A stretch of 64,000 nt of DNA from Alloyangia pacifica (GTDB lineage Bacteria; Pseudomonadota; Alphaproteobacteria; Rhodobacterales; Rhodobacteraceae). The notes beneath the pieces were generated by a model that ran no database searches, was not told the DNA's origin, and saw nothing but the letters and a program-made list of their open reading frames with translations. The stretch is taken from contig NZ_JAIVKX010000008.1 of the NCBI RefSeq assembly GCF_020524285.1, forward strand, positions 186,001 to 250,000, written 5' to 3'. Within the stretch, counting starts at the first letter, position 1; each line of letters opens with the position of its first letter. Shown here in pieces: positions 18,163-26,047 of the stretch. Both the position numbers and the translations under genes were made by a program.

Positions 18163-18970
18163 TGGCCAGCTCTTCGGAGCGTCGCACGGCCGCGCCGACG
18201 GTGGCGCGGATCAGCGGCGGCAGGCCCTTGTCCTCGTCCATCAGTACGTCGAGGCCGGCCTGCGTCGTGCCATTGGGCGAGGTCACGTTCTTGCGCAGCT
18301 GCGCCGGGTCGTCGGCGGCCTGCATCGCCAGCGCGCCGGCGCCGGCCACCGTGGCCTTTGCGAGCTGCATGGCGAGCTCGGGGGCCAGCCCCTCGGCCTC
18401 GCCCGCCTTGGCAAGGCATTCGATCATGTGGAAGACATAGGCCGGTCCAGACCCGCTGACGCCGGTCACCGCGTCCATCTGCCCCTCGCCCTCGAGCCGC
18501 ACGACCTCGCCCACGGCCGAGAGCAGGTCCTCGGCCATCGTCAGGTTTGCGGCGCTGGCATTGCCATTGCCGGCGATGGCGGTGATGCCCTGCCCCACGG
18601 CGGCGGGGGTGTTGGGCATGGCGCGGATGATCGGGGTCTTGTCACCGAGCATCCGCTCGTAGGTGGAGATGGTCACCCCGGCTGCCACCGACAGGAAGAC
18701 CGTGCTCCCATTGCCGTAGCTTGCCAGCACCGGCAGCGCATCGGCCATCATCTGCGGCTTCACCGCGATGAGCACGATGGCCGGGCTCTCGGGCAGTTGC
18801 TCGTTCAGATGCACGCCCTGGGCCTGCAGCCATTCCGAGGGGCGCGGATCATTGACCCAGACCGACGCGGGCGGCAGGCCCCGTCCCAGCCAGCCTTCCA
18901 GCATGGCCGATCCCATCTTCCCGCATCCCAGCAGCACCAGACCGCGCTGCGCCAGCTCACCGTCCTTCAT
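18155..18970 (-). CDS. proC: Pyrroline-5-carboxylate reductase
   Basis: The enzyme makes proline from 1-pyrroline-5-carboxylate with NAD(P)H. The 271-aa product has the N-terminal [18 protein letters not shown] dinucleotide-binding site, the middle motif [17 protein letters not shown], and the C-terminal signature [15 protein letters not shown]. The ATG at 18970 follows AGGAGGG by six bases. A longer upstream reading frame is not supported. It heads an operon with csaA and a hydroxyacid dehydrogenase. Confidence 0.95.
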   Translation of the reverse strand: MKDGELAQRGLVLLGCGKMGSAMLEGWLGRGLPPASVWVNDPRPSEWLQAQGVHLNEQLPESPAIVLIAVKPQMMADALPVLASYGNGSTVFLSVAAGVTISTYERMLGDKTPIIRAMPNTPAAVGQGITAIAGNGNASAANLTMAEDLLSAVGEVVRLEGEGQMDAVTGVSGSGPAYVFHMIECLAKAGEAEGLAPELAMQLAKATVAGAGALAMQAADDPAQLRKNVTSPNGTTQAGLDVLMDEDKGLPPLIRATVGAAVRRSEELANG

Positions 18971-19233
18971 GTCGGACCCTCCTGTCGATTTTGCCGCAAG
19001 TGATACGCTCGCCATCCAGATCGTGCAACGCTCTGCGCAAAGTGACGGAAAATCGGAACGCATCTCAGCCGACAGGAGGCAATTGTCCCGGCAAAAACGG
19101 CAGTTGCAGTCACCAGCGAGACCTGCGGCGCTCCCCCATGTGGTGAGGCAGCGCATGGCCCCGACATGCCCCGGCGGTCATTTGGGGCGAGCTCGCGCGT
19201 GGCAGTCCGCGACGGCTGCCCTTTCCGGGCGCG

Positions 19234-19458
19234 TCAGGCGATGATGTCGGGGGTCAGCCGATCCTCAATCATGGCGATCTTGTCCTTGAGGAAGAGCTTC
19301 TTCTTCTTCAGCCGCTGGAGCGTCAGCTGATCGGCGGTGCCGCGCTCCTGCAGCGCCAGGATCGCCTCGTCGAGATCGCGGTGCTCGCGCCGGAAGACTT
19401 CCAGCTCCACGCGCAAGACCTCTTCGGTCTTCATCGAGATGTCTTGCGGCGCATTCAT
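19234..19458 (-). CDS. YdcH-like DUF465 protein (copy 1)
   Basis: The 74-aa product is a charged helical hairpin. LRVELEVFRREHRDLDEAI is followed by LQRLKKKKLFLKDKIAMIED, which matches the DUF465/YdcH family. Its function is not known. It is monocistronic. A second DUF465 gene lies at 55093-55266, and this copy has a longer N-terminus. Confidence 0.85.
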   Translation of the reverse strand: MNAPQDISMKTEEVLRVELEVFRREHRDLDEAILALQERGTADQLTLQRLKKKKLFLKDKIAMIEDRLTPDIIA

Positions 19459-19630
19459 GGGTGTGTCCTCAGGCCTTGCGGGAAGGAAGTCTTAGAATAT
19501 CAACTCTTGCCGCGCCCGCAAAGCCCCCGCAACCCCCTTGCACTGCCTTGCTCGCCTTCCCATATTCCGAAGTGTCGGGTTGCCGCTTACGGGGCCCGGC
19601 GGACGGTCGCTTCCCTGTCAAGGACATGTC

Positions 19631-20041
19631 ATGAGCAAACTGACCCTGGGTTCCTATCCGCACATGCTCGGCTTCGAGCAGCTCGAGCGCCTGCTCGAGC
19701 GCACCGCCAAGTCGAGCGAGGGATACCCCCCCTTCAACATCGAACAGACGTCGGATCACTCCTACCGGATCACGCTCGCAGTGGCCGGATTCTCGGAGGC
19801 CGATCTCGCCATCACCGTCGAGGACCGCCAGCTGGTGATCCGCGGACGGCAGCGCGACGACGGATCCGACCGGATCTTCCTGCACCGCGGCATCGCGGCG
19901 CGGCAATTCCAGCGCAGCTTCGTGCTCGCCGATGGAGTCGAGGTGGGGGAAGCGGTCATGGAGAACGGTCTGCTGCACGTGGATCTGACCATGTCCCGTC
20001 CCGAGACGGTGGTGCAGACCATCAACATCAGAAAGGGTTGA
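19631..20041 (+). CDS. Hsp20-family small heat-shock protein
   Basis: The 136-aa ATP-independent chaperone has a short N-terminal arm and an alpha-crystallin domain from about residue 35. NIEQTSDHSYRITLAVAGFS and DLAITVEDRQLVIRG are the first strands, and ENGLLHVDLTMSRPE is the C-terminal signature. The ATG at 19631 gives the usual MSKLTLGSYPHMLGFEQLE start of alphaproteobacterial class A/B proteins. No ROSE-type thermometer is clear in the leader. It is followed three bases later by a DUF1150 gene. Confidence 0.94.
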   Translation: MSKLTLGSYPHMLGFEQLERLLERTAKSSEGYPPFNIEQTSDHSYRITLAVAGFSEADLAITVEDRQLVIRGRQRDDGSDRIFLHRGIAARQFQRSFVLADGVEVGEAVMENGLLHVDLTMSRPETVVQTINIRKG

Positions 20042-20044
20042 GCC

Positions 20045-20272
20045 ATGAACACGAAGTATGACTTCTCCGAGTTTGACGCCGAGCGCATCGTCTATGTCCG
20101 CTCCGTCGAGGTGAGCGAGCTGCCCGAGGACGTGCAGGAACAGGTCGGCGATCAGACCCGTCTCTACGCGGTGCACCGCGCCGACGGCGAGCGGCTGGCC
20201 CTGGTCCGCGACCGCGGCATGGCCTTCGCGCTGGCGCGGCAGAACGACCTCGCCCCCGTCACCGTCCACTGA
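20045..20272 (+). CDS. DUF1150 family protein
   Basis: The 75-aa product has the DUF1150 pattern: an N-terminal IVYVRSVEVSELPEDV strand-loop, then RLYAVHRADGERLALVRDRG and AFALARQNDLAPVTVH. Its function is unknown, but in alphaproteobacteria it often directly follows an Hsp20 gene, as here with a three-base gap. A link to small heat-shock chaperone function is therefore inferred. Confidence 0.88.
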   Translation: MNTKYDFSEFDAERIVYVRSVEVSELPEDVQEQVGDQTRLYAVHRADGERLALVRDRGMAFALARQNDLAPVTVH

Positions 20273-20291
20273 ACGCGCGCCTGTTCGCACC

Positions 20292-21173
20292 ATGACCACG
20301 CTGCCGCTCGACTGGGCCGACGCCTTCACCGACGTGCCCTTCGGCGGCAACGGCTGCGCCGTCCTGCATGGCGGCGCGGCGCTGGACGACGCGACCTGCA
20401 AGGCGGTGGTGCGCGAGACCTCTCTGGTGGAATGCACCTTCACCGGCCCCTCAGAGGTCGCCGACGTGCGGGTGCGCTACTTCCTTGCCAGCGGCGAGAT
20501 TCCCTTTGCCGGGCATCCCACCGTCGCCACCGTCGCGGCGCTGCTGCACCGCGGGCTGGTCAGCGGCGACCGGATCACGCTTGAAACCAAGGCCGGCCTC
20601 ATCCCCATCGAGATCGACCACAGCGTCAGCCCGCCGCGCATCGTGATGACCCAAACCGCGCCGGTCTTCGGCCCCAGCCCCGACAAGTCGCTGGTCGCAG
20701 ATGCCGTCTCGCTGTCGCCTTCCGACATCCTCGGCCAGCCGCAGGTGGTCTCCACCGGCCTGCCCTTCTGCATCGCCGTGCTGAAGGACCGCGATGCTCT
20801 GGAGCGGGCAAGGCTGGACCTCGACGCGCTGCCCCGGCTCGCCGCAGCGTCGGGCGAACGCCTCGACCTGGCCGAGCCCTTCCTCGTGACGCTCGGCGGC
20901 GCGACCGCGGCGGGGGACACGTTTTCGCGGCTTCTCATGGCACCGCCAAGCCCGCCCGAGGATCCCTTCACCGGCTCGGCGACCGGCGCGATGGCGGCCT
21001 ATCTCTGGTTGAAGGGGCTGATCGGCAGCCCGGTCTTCACCGCCGAACAGGGCCACGGCCTCGGTCGCCCGGGACAGGCGCAGGTCGAGGTGCTCGGGCC
21101 GCCCGAAGCGATCACCGGCGTGCGCGTGGCCGGACAGGCGCATGTGCTGATCTCCGGCGAAATTCACCTCTGA
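20292..21173 (+). CDS. PhzF-family isomerase-like protein
   Basis: The 293-aa product has the two-lobed DapF/PhzF fold. The N-terminus reads LDWADAFTDVPFGGNGCAVL. The family acidic residue is in RETSLVECTF, the lobe core is FLASGEIPFAGHPTVATVAA, and the second lobe has EDPFTGSATGAMAAYLW. These motifs are diagnostic for PhzF, but most members are not phenazine enzymes and the reaction here is unknown. It follows DUF1150 by 19 bp on the same strand and may share its transcript. Confidence 0.88.
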   Translation: MTTLPLDWADAFTDVPFGGNGCAVLHGGAALDDATCKAVVRETSLVECTFTGPSEVADVRVRYFLASGEIPFAGHPTVATVAALLHRGLVSGDRITLETKAGLIPIEIDHSVSPPRIVMTQTAPVFGPSPDKSLVADAVSLSPSDILGQPQVVSTGLPFCIAVLKDRDALERARLDLDALPRLAAASGERLDLAEPFLVTLGGATAAGDTFSRLLMAPPSPPEDPFTGSATGAMAAYLWLKGLIGSPVFTAEQGHGLGRPGQAQVEVLGPPEAITGVRVAGQAHVLISGEIHL

Positions 21174-21190
21174 CCCCGCCCCCGCGGCCC

Positions 21191-22099
21191 TCAGAAACGG
21201 ATGCTGTACCTGGTGTTGAGCACCAGCGGCTGCACCGGATCGAAGACCTGCGTGCCGATCAGGCTCATGGTGAAGCTGCGCTTCTTGTGGCTCCAGCTCA
21301 GGCCGGTCTTGAGGCTGGGCGCGTGGGTCTCACCGGAGTTTCCGGCGTCGACCCAGGTTCCGTACTTGTAGCCGAGCTCGAAGTAGGGGCGGAAATTGCG
21401 CTCCAACCTCAGGGTCGCGCGGGTCCGCAGCGAAGCCGAGAGCTTGCCCACCTGCCAGGCCGAAACCTCGCCGATCCCACTGCTCGACTGCTGCGACAGC
21501 GACAGACCCGCGGCGCCGGAGATATCCATGCGCCGCAGTTCGTAATTTCCGCTGGCGTTGAGCCCCGCCGCGGTGCGCCAGGCGCTGCGCGGCGAGCTTC
21601 CGAGCCGGTAGTCGGGCCGCGCCAGCGCCGCCCAGGCCTTGAGCCCGATATGGTCGGTCAGCGAGGTCTCCACGTAGGGGGCAAAGCTGAAGGTCTGGGT
21701 GCGGACGTCGCGCCCGGTATCAAGTTCGGCGACCCCGTAGCCCGTGGCAAAGCCGAGCCGGGTGCCCGTGCCGATCGGCCGCTCGATCCCCAGCAGAACA
21801 TCGATTTTCCGCCCGCTGGTGCTGCCATGGTACTCCCGCGCCTCCAGCGCCCACCACATGCGCGGTGCGCTTCCGGGCGCCTGAGTCGCAACGAACAACC
21901 CCTTGCTGTTCAGGCGCACCTTGCCATAGCCGTTCAGCGCGTGCCCCAGCACGCTGTCGAACGCGCCGACCGACGCGGCGAGCGTGGTCGACACGCTGCT
22001 GCGATAGGCGGAACGCAGCTCGTCCTCCGCCAGCACGGGCGCAGCCGTCAGCAGGCAGGTCAGCAGCGCGAGCGCGCGTGTCAGGCGAGCGGTCTTCAT
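21191..22099 (-). CDS. Outer-membrane beta-barrel (autotransporter-domain-like) protein
   Basis: The 302-aa precursor has a clear signal peptide ending near VLAEDE. The rest is built of alternating hydrophobic strands such as MWWALEAREYHG, TRLGFATGYGVAELDTG and YFELGYKYGTWVD, and it ends in NTRYSIRF with the C-terminal Phe needed for barrel assembly. This resembles an autotransporter beta-domain but with no passenger domain. It may be a stand-alone barrel or a degenerate autotransporter. Function is unknown. Confidence 0.7.
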   Translation of the reverse strand: MKTARLTRALALLTCLLTAAPVLAEDELRSAYRSSVSTTLAASVGAFDSVLGHALNGYGKVRLNSKGLFVATQAPGSAPRMWWALEAREYHGSTSGRKIDVLLGIERPIGTGTRLGFATGYGVAELDTGRDVRTQTFSFAPYVETSLTDHIGLKAWAALARPDYRLGSSPRSAWRTAAGLNASGNYELRRMDISGAAGLSLSQQSSSGIGEVSAWQVGKLSASLRTRATLRLERNFRPYFELGYKYGTWVDAGNSGETHAPSLKTGLSWSHKKRSFTMSLIGTQVFDPVQPLVLNTRYSIRF

Positions 22100-22492
22100 G
22101 GCGTCCTCCGAGGGAGAAGGTCAGGTCGACATACGGCCGGGCGAAAGTGTCAGGTCCGTCCACCTTGGAGCGGCGACGGGGCGAGGTCTTCGAGTCCTGT
22201 GAGTTGTTCCAGAGATATGCGGCGCGCGTTGGGCATCAAAGCCCCTCACCGCGCCAGAGCGCTCAATTTCGCGAGAGAGACGCAGCGTCGCAAAACCTCT
22301 GCGCCCGAAGGCGCGCGGAGGCATTGGGCGCCCTGCCAAAGCGTGCGTCACGAGACCCGGAATTGCCGCAAAAGCAGGCAGGCGAGCGGTCCCTGGTCAG
22401 CCCCGACGCGGCCAGATCTCGCCCTGTCGGAAAAGAAAAAGCGCGACACCGAATCCCGGCATCGCGCTTCTTTCAGATCAGTTCGGCGAGAC
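22100..22492. other. 393-bp intergenic region between barrel gene and trxB
   Basis: The left part serves as leader for the barrel gene on the minus strand. The right end holds the trxB terminator. In between, short ORFs such as one at 22121-22351 on the minus strand show Arg-rich compositions typical of non-coding GC-rich DNA, and I see no RNA gene. Confidence 0.4.
22430..22469 (-). terminator. Rho-independent terminator of trxB
   Basis: AAGCGCGA (22439-22446) pairs with TCGCGCTT (22462-22469). Read on the minus strand, the stem is followed by TTTTTCTTTT. It lies 24 bp after the trxB stop. Confidence 0.85.
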
Positions 22493-23497
22493 TCAGGACG
22501 CCTGTTCGACCGGCGCGCCGTAGCCGAGCGGCTCGGAGGTGTCCTTGCCCGCGTCGAGCCCCTGCTCGGCCAGCCAGCGCTCGGCTTCCAGCGCCGCCAT
22601 GCAGCCCATTCCCGCCGAGGTCACCGCCTGGCGGTACTTGTGGTCGGTCAGGTCGCCTGCCGCGAAGACGCCGGGGATCGAGGTCTCGGTGGTTCCGGGC
22701 TTGGTCACCACGTAGCCGCCCATGTGGGTTTCGAGCTGGTCCTTCACCAGTTCCGACGCCGGGGCGTGGCCGATGGCGACAAAGACGCCCTTGGCCGGGA
22801 TCTCGGTGATTTCGCCGGTGGTCACGTGCTTGACCTTCACGCCGGTGACGCCCTTGGGCATGTCCTCGCCGACCACTTCCTCGAGCTGGTGGTGCCAGAG
22901 CGTCTCGATCTTCGGGTGCGCCAGCAAGCGCTCCTGCAGGATCTTCTCGGCGCGCAGCGTATCCCGGCGGTGGATCAGCGTGACCTTCGAGGCGAAATTG
23001 GTGAGGAACAGCGCCTCTTCCACGGCGGTGTTGCCGCCGCCGATCACCACGATCTCCTGCCCACGGTAGAAGAAGCCGTCACAGGTGGCGCAGGCCGAGA
23101 CACCGAAGCCCTTGAACTCGTCCTCGGTCGGCAGGCCCAGCCATTTCGCCCGCGCGCCGGTGGCGAGCACCACGGCGTCGGCGGTGTAGGTCGTGCCGCT
23201 GTCGGACTTCGCCACGAAGGGGCGCTGGCCGAGGTCGAGATCGGTGATGATGTCGCCGATGATCTCGCAGCCCATGGCGCGGGCATGCGCCTCCATCTTG
23301 ACCATCAGCTCGGGGCCCTGGATCTCGGTCTCGCCGGGCCAGTTCTCGACCTCGGTGGTGGTGGTCAGCTGGCCGCCGGGCTCGAGCCCCTGGACCAGCA
23401 GCGGGGACAGCATCGCGCGCGAGGCGTAGACGCCTGCGGTGTAGCCGGCCGGGCCGGAGCCGATGATGAGGAGCCGTGTGTGGCGGGTGTCGGACAT
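22493..23497 (-). CDS. trxB: Thioredoxin-disulfide reductase
   Basis: The FAD enzyme transfers electrons from NADPH to thioredoxin. The 334-aa product has the FAD motif IIGSGPAGYTAGVYASRA, the redox-active CATC (Cys136 and Cys139) in SACATCDGFFYRGQ, the NADPH site VIGGGNTAVEEALFL and the C-terminal FAD block GVFAAGDLTDHKYRQAVTSA. The ATG at 23497 gives the usual MSDTRHTRLLIIGSG start. It is divergent from an Lrp-type regulator. Confidence 0.96.
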   Translation of the reverse strand: MSDTRHTRLLIIGSGPAGYTAGVYASRAMLSPLLVQGLEPGGQLTTTTEVENWPGETEIQGPELMVKMEAHARAMGCEIIGDIITDLDLGQRPFVAKSDSGTTYTADAVVLATGARAKWLGLPTEDEFKGFGVSACATCDGFFYRGQEIVVIGGGNTAVEEALFLTNFASKVTLIHRRDTLRAEKILQERLLAHPKIETLWHHQLEEVVGEDMPKGVTGVKVKHVTTGEITEIPAKGVFVAIGHAPASELVKDQLETHMGGYVVTKPGTTETSIPGVFAAGDLTDHKYRQAVTSAGMGCMAALEAERWLAEQGLDAGKDTSEPLGYGAPVEQAS

Positions 23498-23607
23498 GTC
23501 GTGCCTCTCGCGAGCTATGGCAATCGGTTTGGGAATTGCATATAGCCACGCGCGGCGGCGACGCAAACCCCGTGCGTCCCGCAGTCTCCCCGGAATCTCG
23601 CGCAGTT

Positions 23608-23637
23608 AATAATCTTTCAAGAATATGAAAGATTATT
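23608..23637. promoter_or_regulatory. Perfect palindromic operator-like site upstream of the Lrp-type gene
   Basis: AATAATCTTTCA (23608-23619) and TGAAAGATTATT (23626-23637) form a perfect 12-bp inverted repeat with a 6-bp AT-rich centre, in GC-rich surroundings. It partly covers the -35 region before TATAAT at 23657-23662. The site fits the AT-rich dyads bound by Lrp/AsnC proteins, so autoregulation, perhaps with trxB control, is inferred. Confidence 0.65.
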
Positions 23638-23656
23638 GCGTCGATGTCCCGCCTGA

Positions 23657-23662
23657 TATAAT
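23657..23662 (+). promoter_or_regulatory. Consensus -10 box of the Lrp-type regulator gene
   Basis: TATAAT at 23657-23662 lies 26 bp before the start codon. A weak -35 (TTGCGT, 23636-23641) overlaps the right arm of the palindrome at a 15-bp spacing. Confidence 0.5.
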
Positions 23663-23688
23663 ATTCGCGAAAAGCTCAAGGAAGACGC

Positions 23689-24189
23689 ATGCCCGCCCAC
23701 AGGCTCGACCCCATCGACCGGAAGATTCTGGCAGAACTGCAGGCCGATGGCCGCATGACCAACGTCGAACTTGCCCGCCGCGTGGGCATATCGGCCCCGC
23801 CCTGCCTGCGGCGTGTCCGAACCCTCGAGGAACAGGGTTTCATCAAGGGTTATCACGCCGAGGTCGATTCCCGCGAGCTGGGCTTCGAGGTGCAGGTCTT
23901 TGCCAGCGTCGGGCTGCAGAGCCAGGCCGAGGCCGACCTGCGCGCCTTCGAGGACCGCTGCCGCGGCTGGCCGCTGGTGCGCGAGTGCCACATGCTCAAT
24001 GGCGAGGTGGACTTCATCCTCAAGTGCGTGGCCCCCGACCTGTCGACCTTCCAGGCCTTCCTGACCGAGCAGCTTCTGACCGCGCCGAACGTCGCCTCGG
24101 TCAAGACCTCGCTGGTCATCCGCTGCGCCAAGGACGAACCGGGCGTGCCCTTCGACGTGCTCGAGGAACGGCTGAGCCGGACCGCCTGA
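23689..24189 (+). CDS. Lrp/AsnC family transcriptional regulator
   Basis: The 166-aa product has an N-terminal winged helix-turn-helix (LDPIDRKILAELQADGRMTN, then ELARRVGISAPPCLRRVRTL) and a C-terminal RAM/ligand domain (about residues 65-145) with HMLNGEVDFILKCVAPDLS. Family members respond to amino acids. The SAPPCLRR recognition helix is common in the alphaproteobacterial group. Its promoter contains a perfect palindrome that may be its own operator. The targets and effector are not shown by context. Confidence 0.93.
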   Translation: MPAHRLDPIDRKILAELQADGRMTNVELARRVGISAPPCLRRVRTLEEQGFIKGYHAEVDSRELGFEVQVFASVGLQSQAEADLRAFEDRCRGWPLVRECHMLNGEVDFILKCVAPDLSTFQAFLTEQLLTAPNVASVKTSLVIRCAKDEPGVPFDVLEERLSRTA

Positions 24190-24238
24190 CGACTGCCCCG
24201 CTCCCGGTCCAGAAAACCTTCAGGTAAGGCGCGCCGGT

Positions 24239-25030
24239 TCAGATGGCCCGCAGGCTCTCGACCGCCTCGCGCGAGGAGCGGGTCATCGACAGCGACCCGA
24301 AATCCTGTAGCTCCGACAGGTTCTCGAACATCGACAGGAACAGCGCCCGCAGGTTCGGACTGTTGAACTGGTGCAACAGCTTGCCCGGATGATAGGTCTC
24401 CATCTCGAGCCCGCCGACCCGGAGCGTCGCGTGACGCGGCACCATCAGGTGATAGAGCTGCACGCCGCCCGCCGGTGTCACCGGCACGATGCGGTCGTAA
24501 TCGGCCTCGTCGGCGACCGGCACCAGCACGCTGTCCTGTCCCAGAAGCGCCCTGAACTGCGCACGGGTCACCACCATCCGCGCCGCCGGGCCGAGCAGCA
24601 GGTCGACGCCCGGCCGGCCGAGTCCGAAGGCTTCGGCGGTGACACGGGTGAGCGTGCCAAGCGCGCTCTGCGCGCATTCCACGCCCGGCACATAGCTGGT
24701 CGAGCCGATCCAGGTGACGGTCTGCGCGCCGCGGCTGGTCTCGATGAGGTCGCCCGGCAGCAGGTCCTCGACGGCGACGGGGCCCTGCACCGTGCGGATC
24801 AGCGTGCCACGGGCGAAGGCCGAGCAGGCCTCTTCGAACAGCGGTAGCGCCGGCGCCACCTGCTGCTTCATGGAAATTGAAAGATCGGGCAACAGCGCGG
24901 CGACCTCGTATTTGCGCATGAGAGAGCTTGCGCGACGAGGCCGCCCGTTCCGGAGAGAGACCGGGACCCGCGGAGGTTCTTGAGAAACAACACCGTCGTG
25001 ACCGCGGGCCACGTGATGAAAACTGGTCAT
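24239..25030 (-). CDS. Hint-domain (hedgehog/intein-like) protein
   Basis: The 263-aa product carries a Hint_2-type domain from about residue 70: SAFARGTLIRTVQGPVAVED, LLPGDLIETSRGAQTVTWIG and, near the end, VQLYHLMVPRHATLRVGGLE. In active Hint domains a cysteine directly precedes the F-x-x-GT block, whereas here it is Ala71, with Cys69 two residues earlier. Self-cleavage is therefore doubtful. The ATG at 25030 follows AAGGA by seven bases. An inner start at 24918 is also possible. Such proteins are common and uncharacterised in Rhodobacteraceae. Confidence 0.8.
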   Translation of the reverse strand: MTSFHHVARGHDGVVSQEPPRVPVSLRNGRPRRASSLMRKYEVAALLPDLSISMKQQVAPALPLFEEACSAFARGTLIRTVQGPVAVEDLLPGDLIETSRGAQTVTWIGSTSYVPGVECAQSALGTLTRVTAEAFGLGRPGVDLLLGPAARMVVTRAQFRALLGQDSVLVPVADEADYDRIVPVTPAGGVQLYHLMVPRHATLRVGGLEMETYHPGKLLHQFNSPNLRALFLSMFENLSELQDFGSLSMTRSSREAVESLRAI

Positions 25031-25291
25031 GACAACATCCTTACTCAAACTGTCACATCCGTGCTGGCCCCCACCAACAACGACAGAAGGACGTCTTACC
25101 GACAGGCGGCGATCTGGCCGCTTTTTGGCATTTATGTCAAAGTTTCGATGAAATGCGAGCGCCTTTTTGATCAATTCGCCGCCCGGCCAGAGATTGTCGG
25201 AGATACGGGAACCACTTCGACACATTCCCTCGGAAAGAAGGACGAATCGTGGCGACGTCACTTCTCACGGCTGTAGCCGCCGAGCGGCCGC

Positions 25292-26047
25292 TCAGAGCCG
25301 GATCGCGGAAATCAACCGACCGTAATCCGCCTCGCGCTGATGGGTGGCCCGACGGAAGGAAAAGAAGCGGTCGGGATCGGAATAGGTGCAGTGGCGGGTC
25401 CATTCCGCCTCGACCCCGGCGCTGCGCAGCCGGTGCAGCCCGTAAGCCGGAAGATCGAACTGCGCCCGGTCGCCCTGCCCTCCGGCGAAGAAGCGCCCGT
25501 TGTCGGGATCTTCGGCCATGAACTCGTCGAGGAATTCGGGCCCGACCTCGTAGGCGCGCTGGCTGATCGTCGGCCCGATCACCGCGCGGATGCCGTCGCG
25601 GCTGGCCCCGAGGGCGATCATCGCGTCGATGGTCTCTTCCAGCACCCCGGCCTGTGCCCCGCGCCAGCCCGCGTGGGCGGCGCCGATCACCCCGGCCTCG
25701 CCATCGGCAAAGAGCACCGGCTGGCAATCGGCGGTCAGCACCGCCAGCGCGAGCCCCGGCTCGCGGGTCACCAGCCCGTCGGCCTCGGGGCGCGGATCGG
25801 TCAGCGGGCCGGTCACCGTCACCACCGTCGGCGAATGCACCTGGCTGACCGTCACCAGCGACTCGACCGGCACCTCCATGGCCTGCGCCACGCGCGCCCG
25901 GTTGATCGCCACGATCTCGCGCTGGTCCGATGAGCCCGGCCCGCAGTTGAGCCCGGCAAAGACCCCGGAGGAGGCACCTCCCTTGCGGGTGAAGAACCCG
26001 TGCCGGAGCGGGCTGAGGGACTCGGCGGTGATGATTTCCAGCGTCAT
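25292..26047 (-). CDS. pgeF: Peptidoglycan editing factor PgeF (YfiH/DUF152 family)
   Basis: The 251-aa product is a laccase-fold protein. Homologues remove wrongly incorporated L-Ser from peptidoglycan precursors, and they are often annotated as polyphenol oxidases. The signature residues are in SQVHSPTVV, LAVLTADCQPVLFAD and GAAHAGWRGAQAGVLEETI, giving the His-Cys-His metal site. Its start overlaps the MidA-like stop in an ATGA, so it is the last gene of the lgt operon. Confidence 0.92.
   Translation of the reverse strand: MTLEIITAESLSPLRHGFFTRKGGASSGVFAGLNCGPGSSDQREIVAINRARVAQAMEVPVESLVTVSQVHSPTVVTVTGPLTDPRPEADGLVTREPGLALAVLTADCQPVLFADGEAGVIGAAHAGWRGAQAGVLEETIDAMIALGASRDGIRAVIGPTISQRAYEVGPEFLDEFMAEDPDNGRFFAGGQGDRAQFDLPAYGLHRLRSAGVEAEWTRHCTYSDPDRFFSFRRATHQREADYGRLISAIRL

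Noticed and set aside
22121-22351. 76-codon minus-strand ORF in the gap before trxB
   Set aside because: Arg/Pro/Thr-rich sequence, no ribosome site and no family resemblance. The region is better described as non-coding.
21287-23545. 752-codon open frame on the plus strand spanning the barrel gene, the gap and trxB
   Set aside because: It is antisense to trxB and the barrel gene, has no recognisable motif and starts inside another gene.
25105-25127. GCGGC/GCCGC hairpin followed by TTTTT on the plus strand
   Set aside because: The stem is only five base pairs and no plus-strand gene ends nearby, since both flanking genes are on the minus strand.
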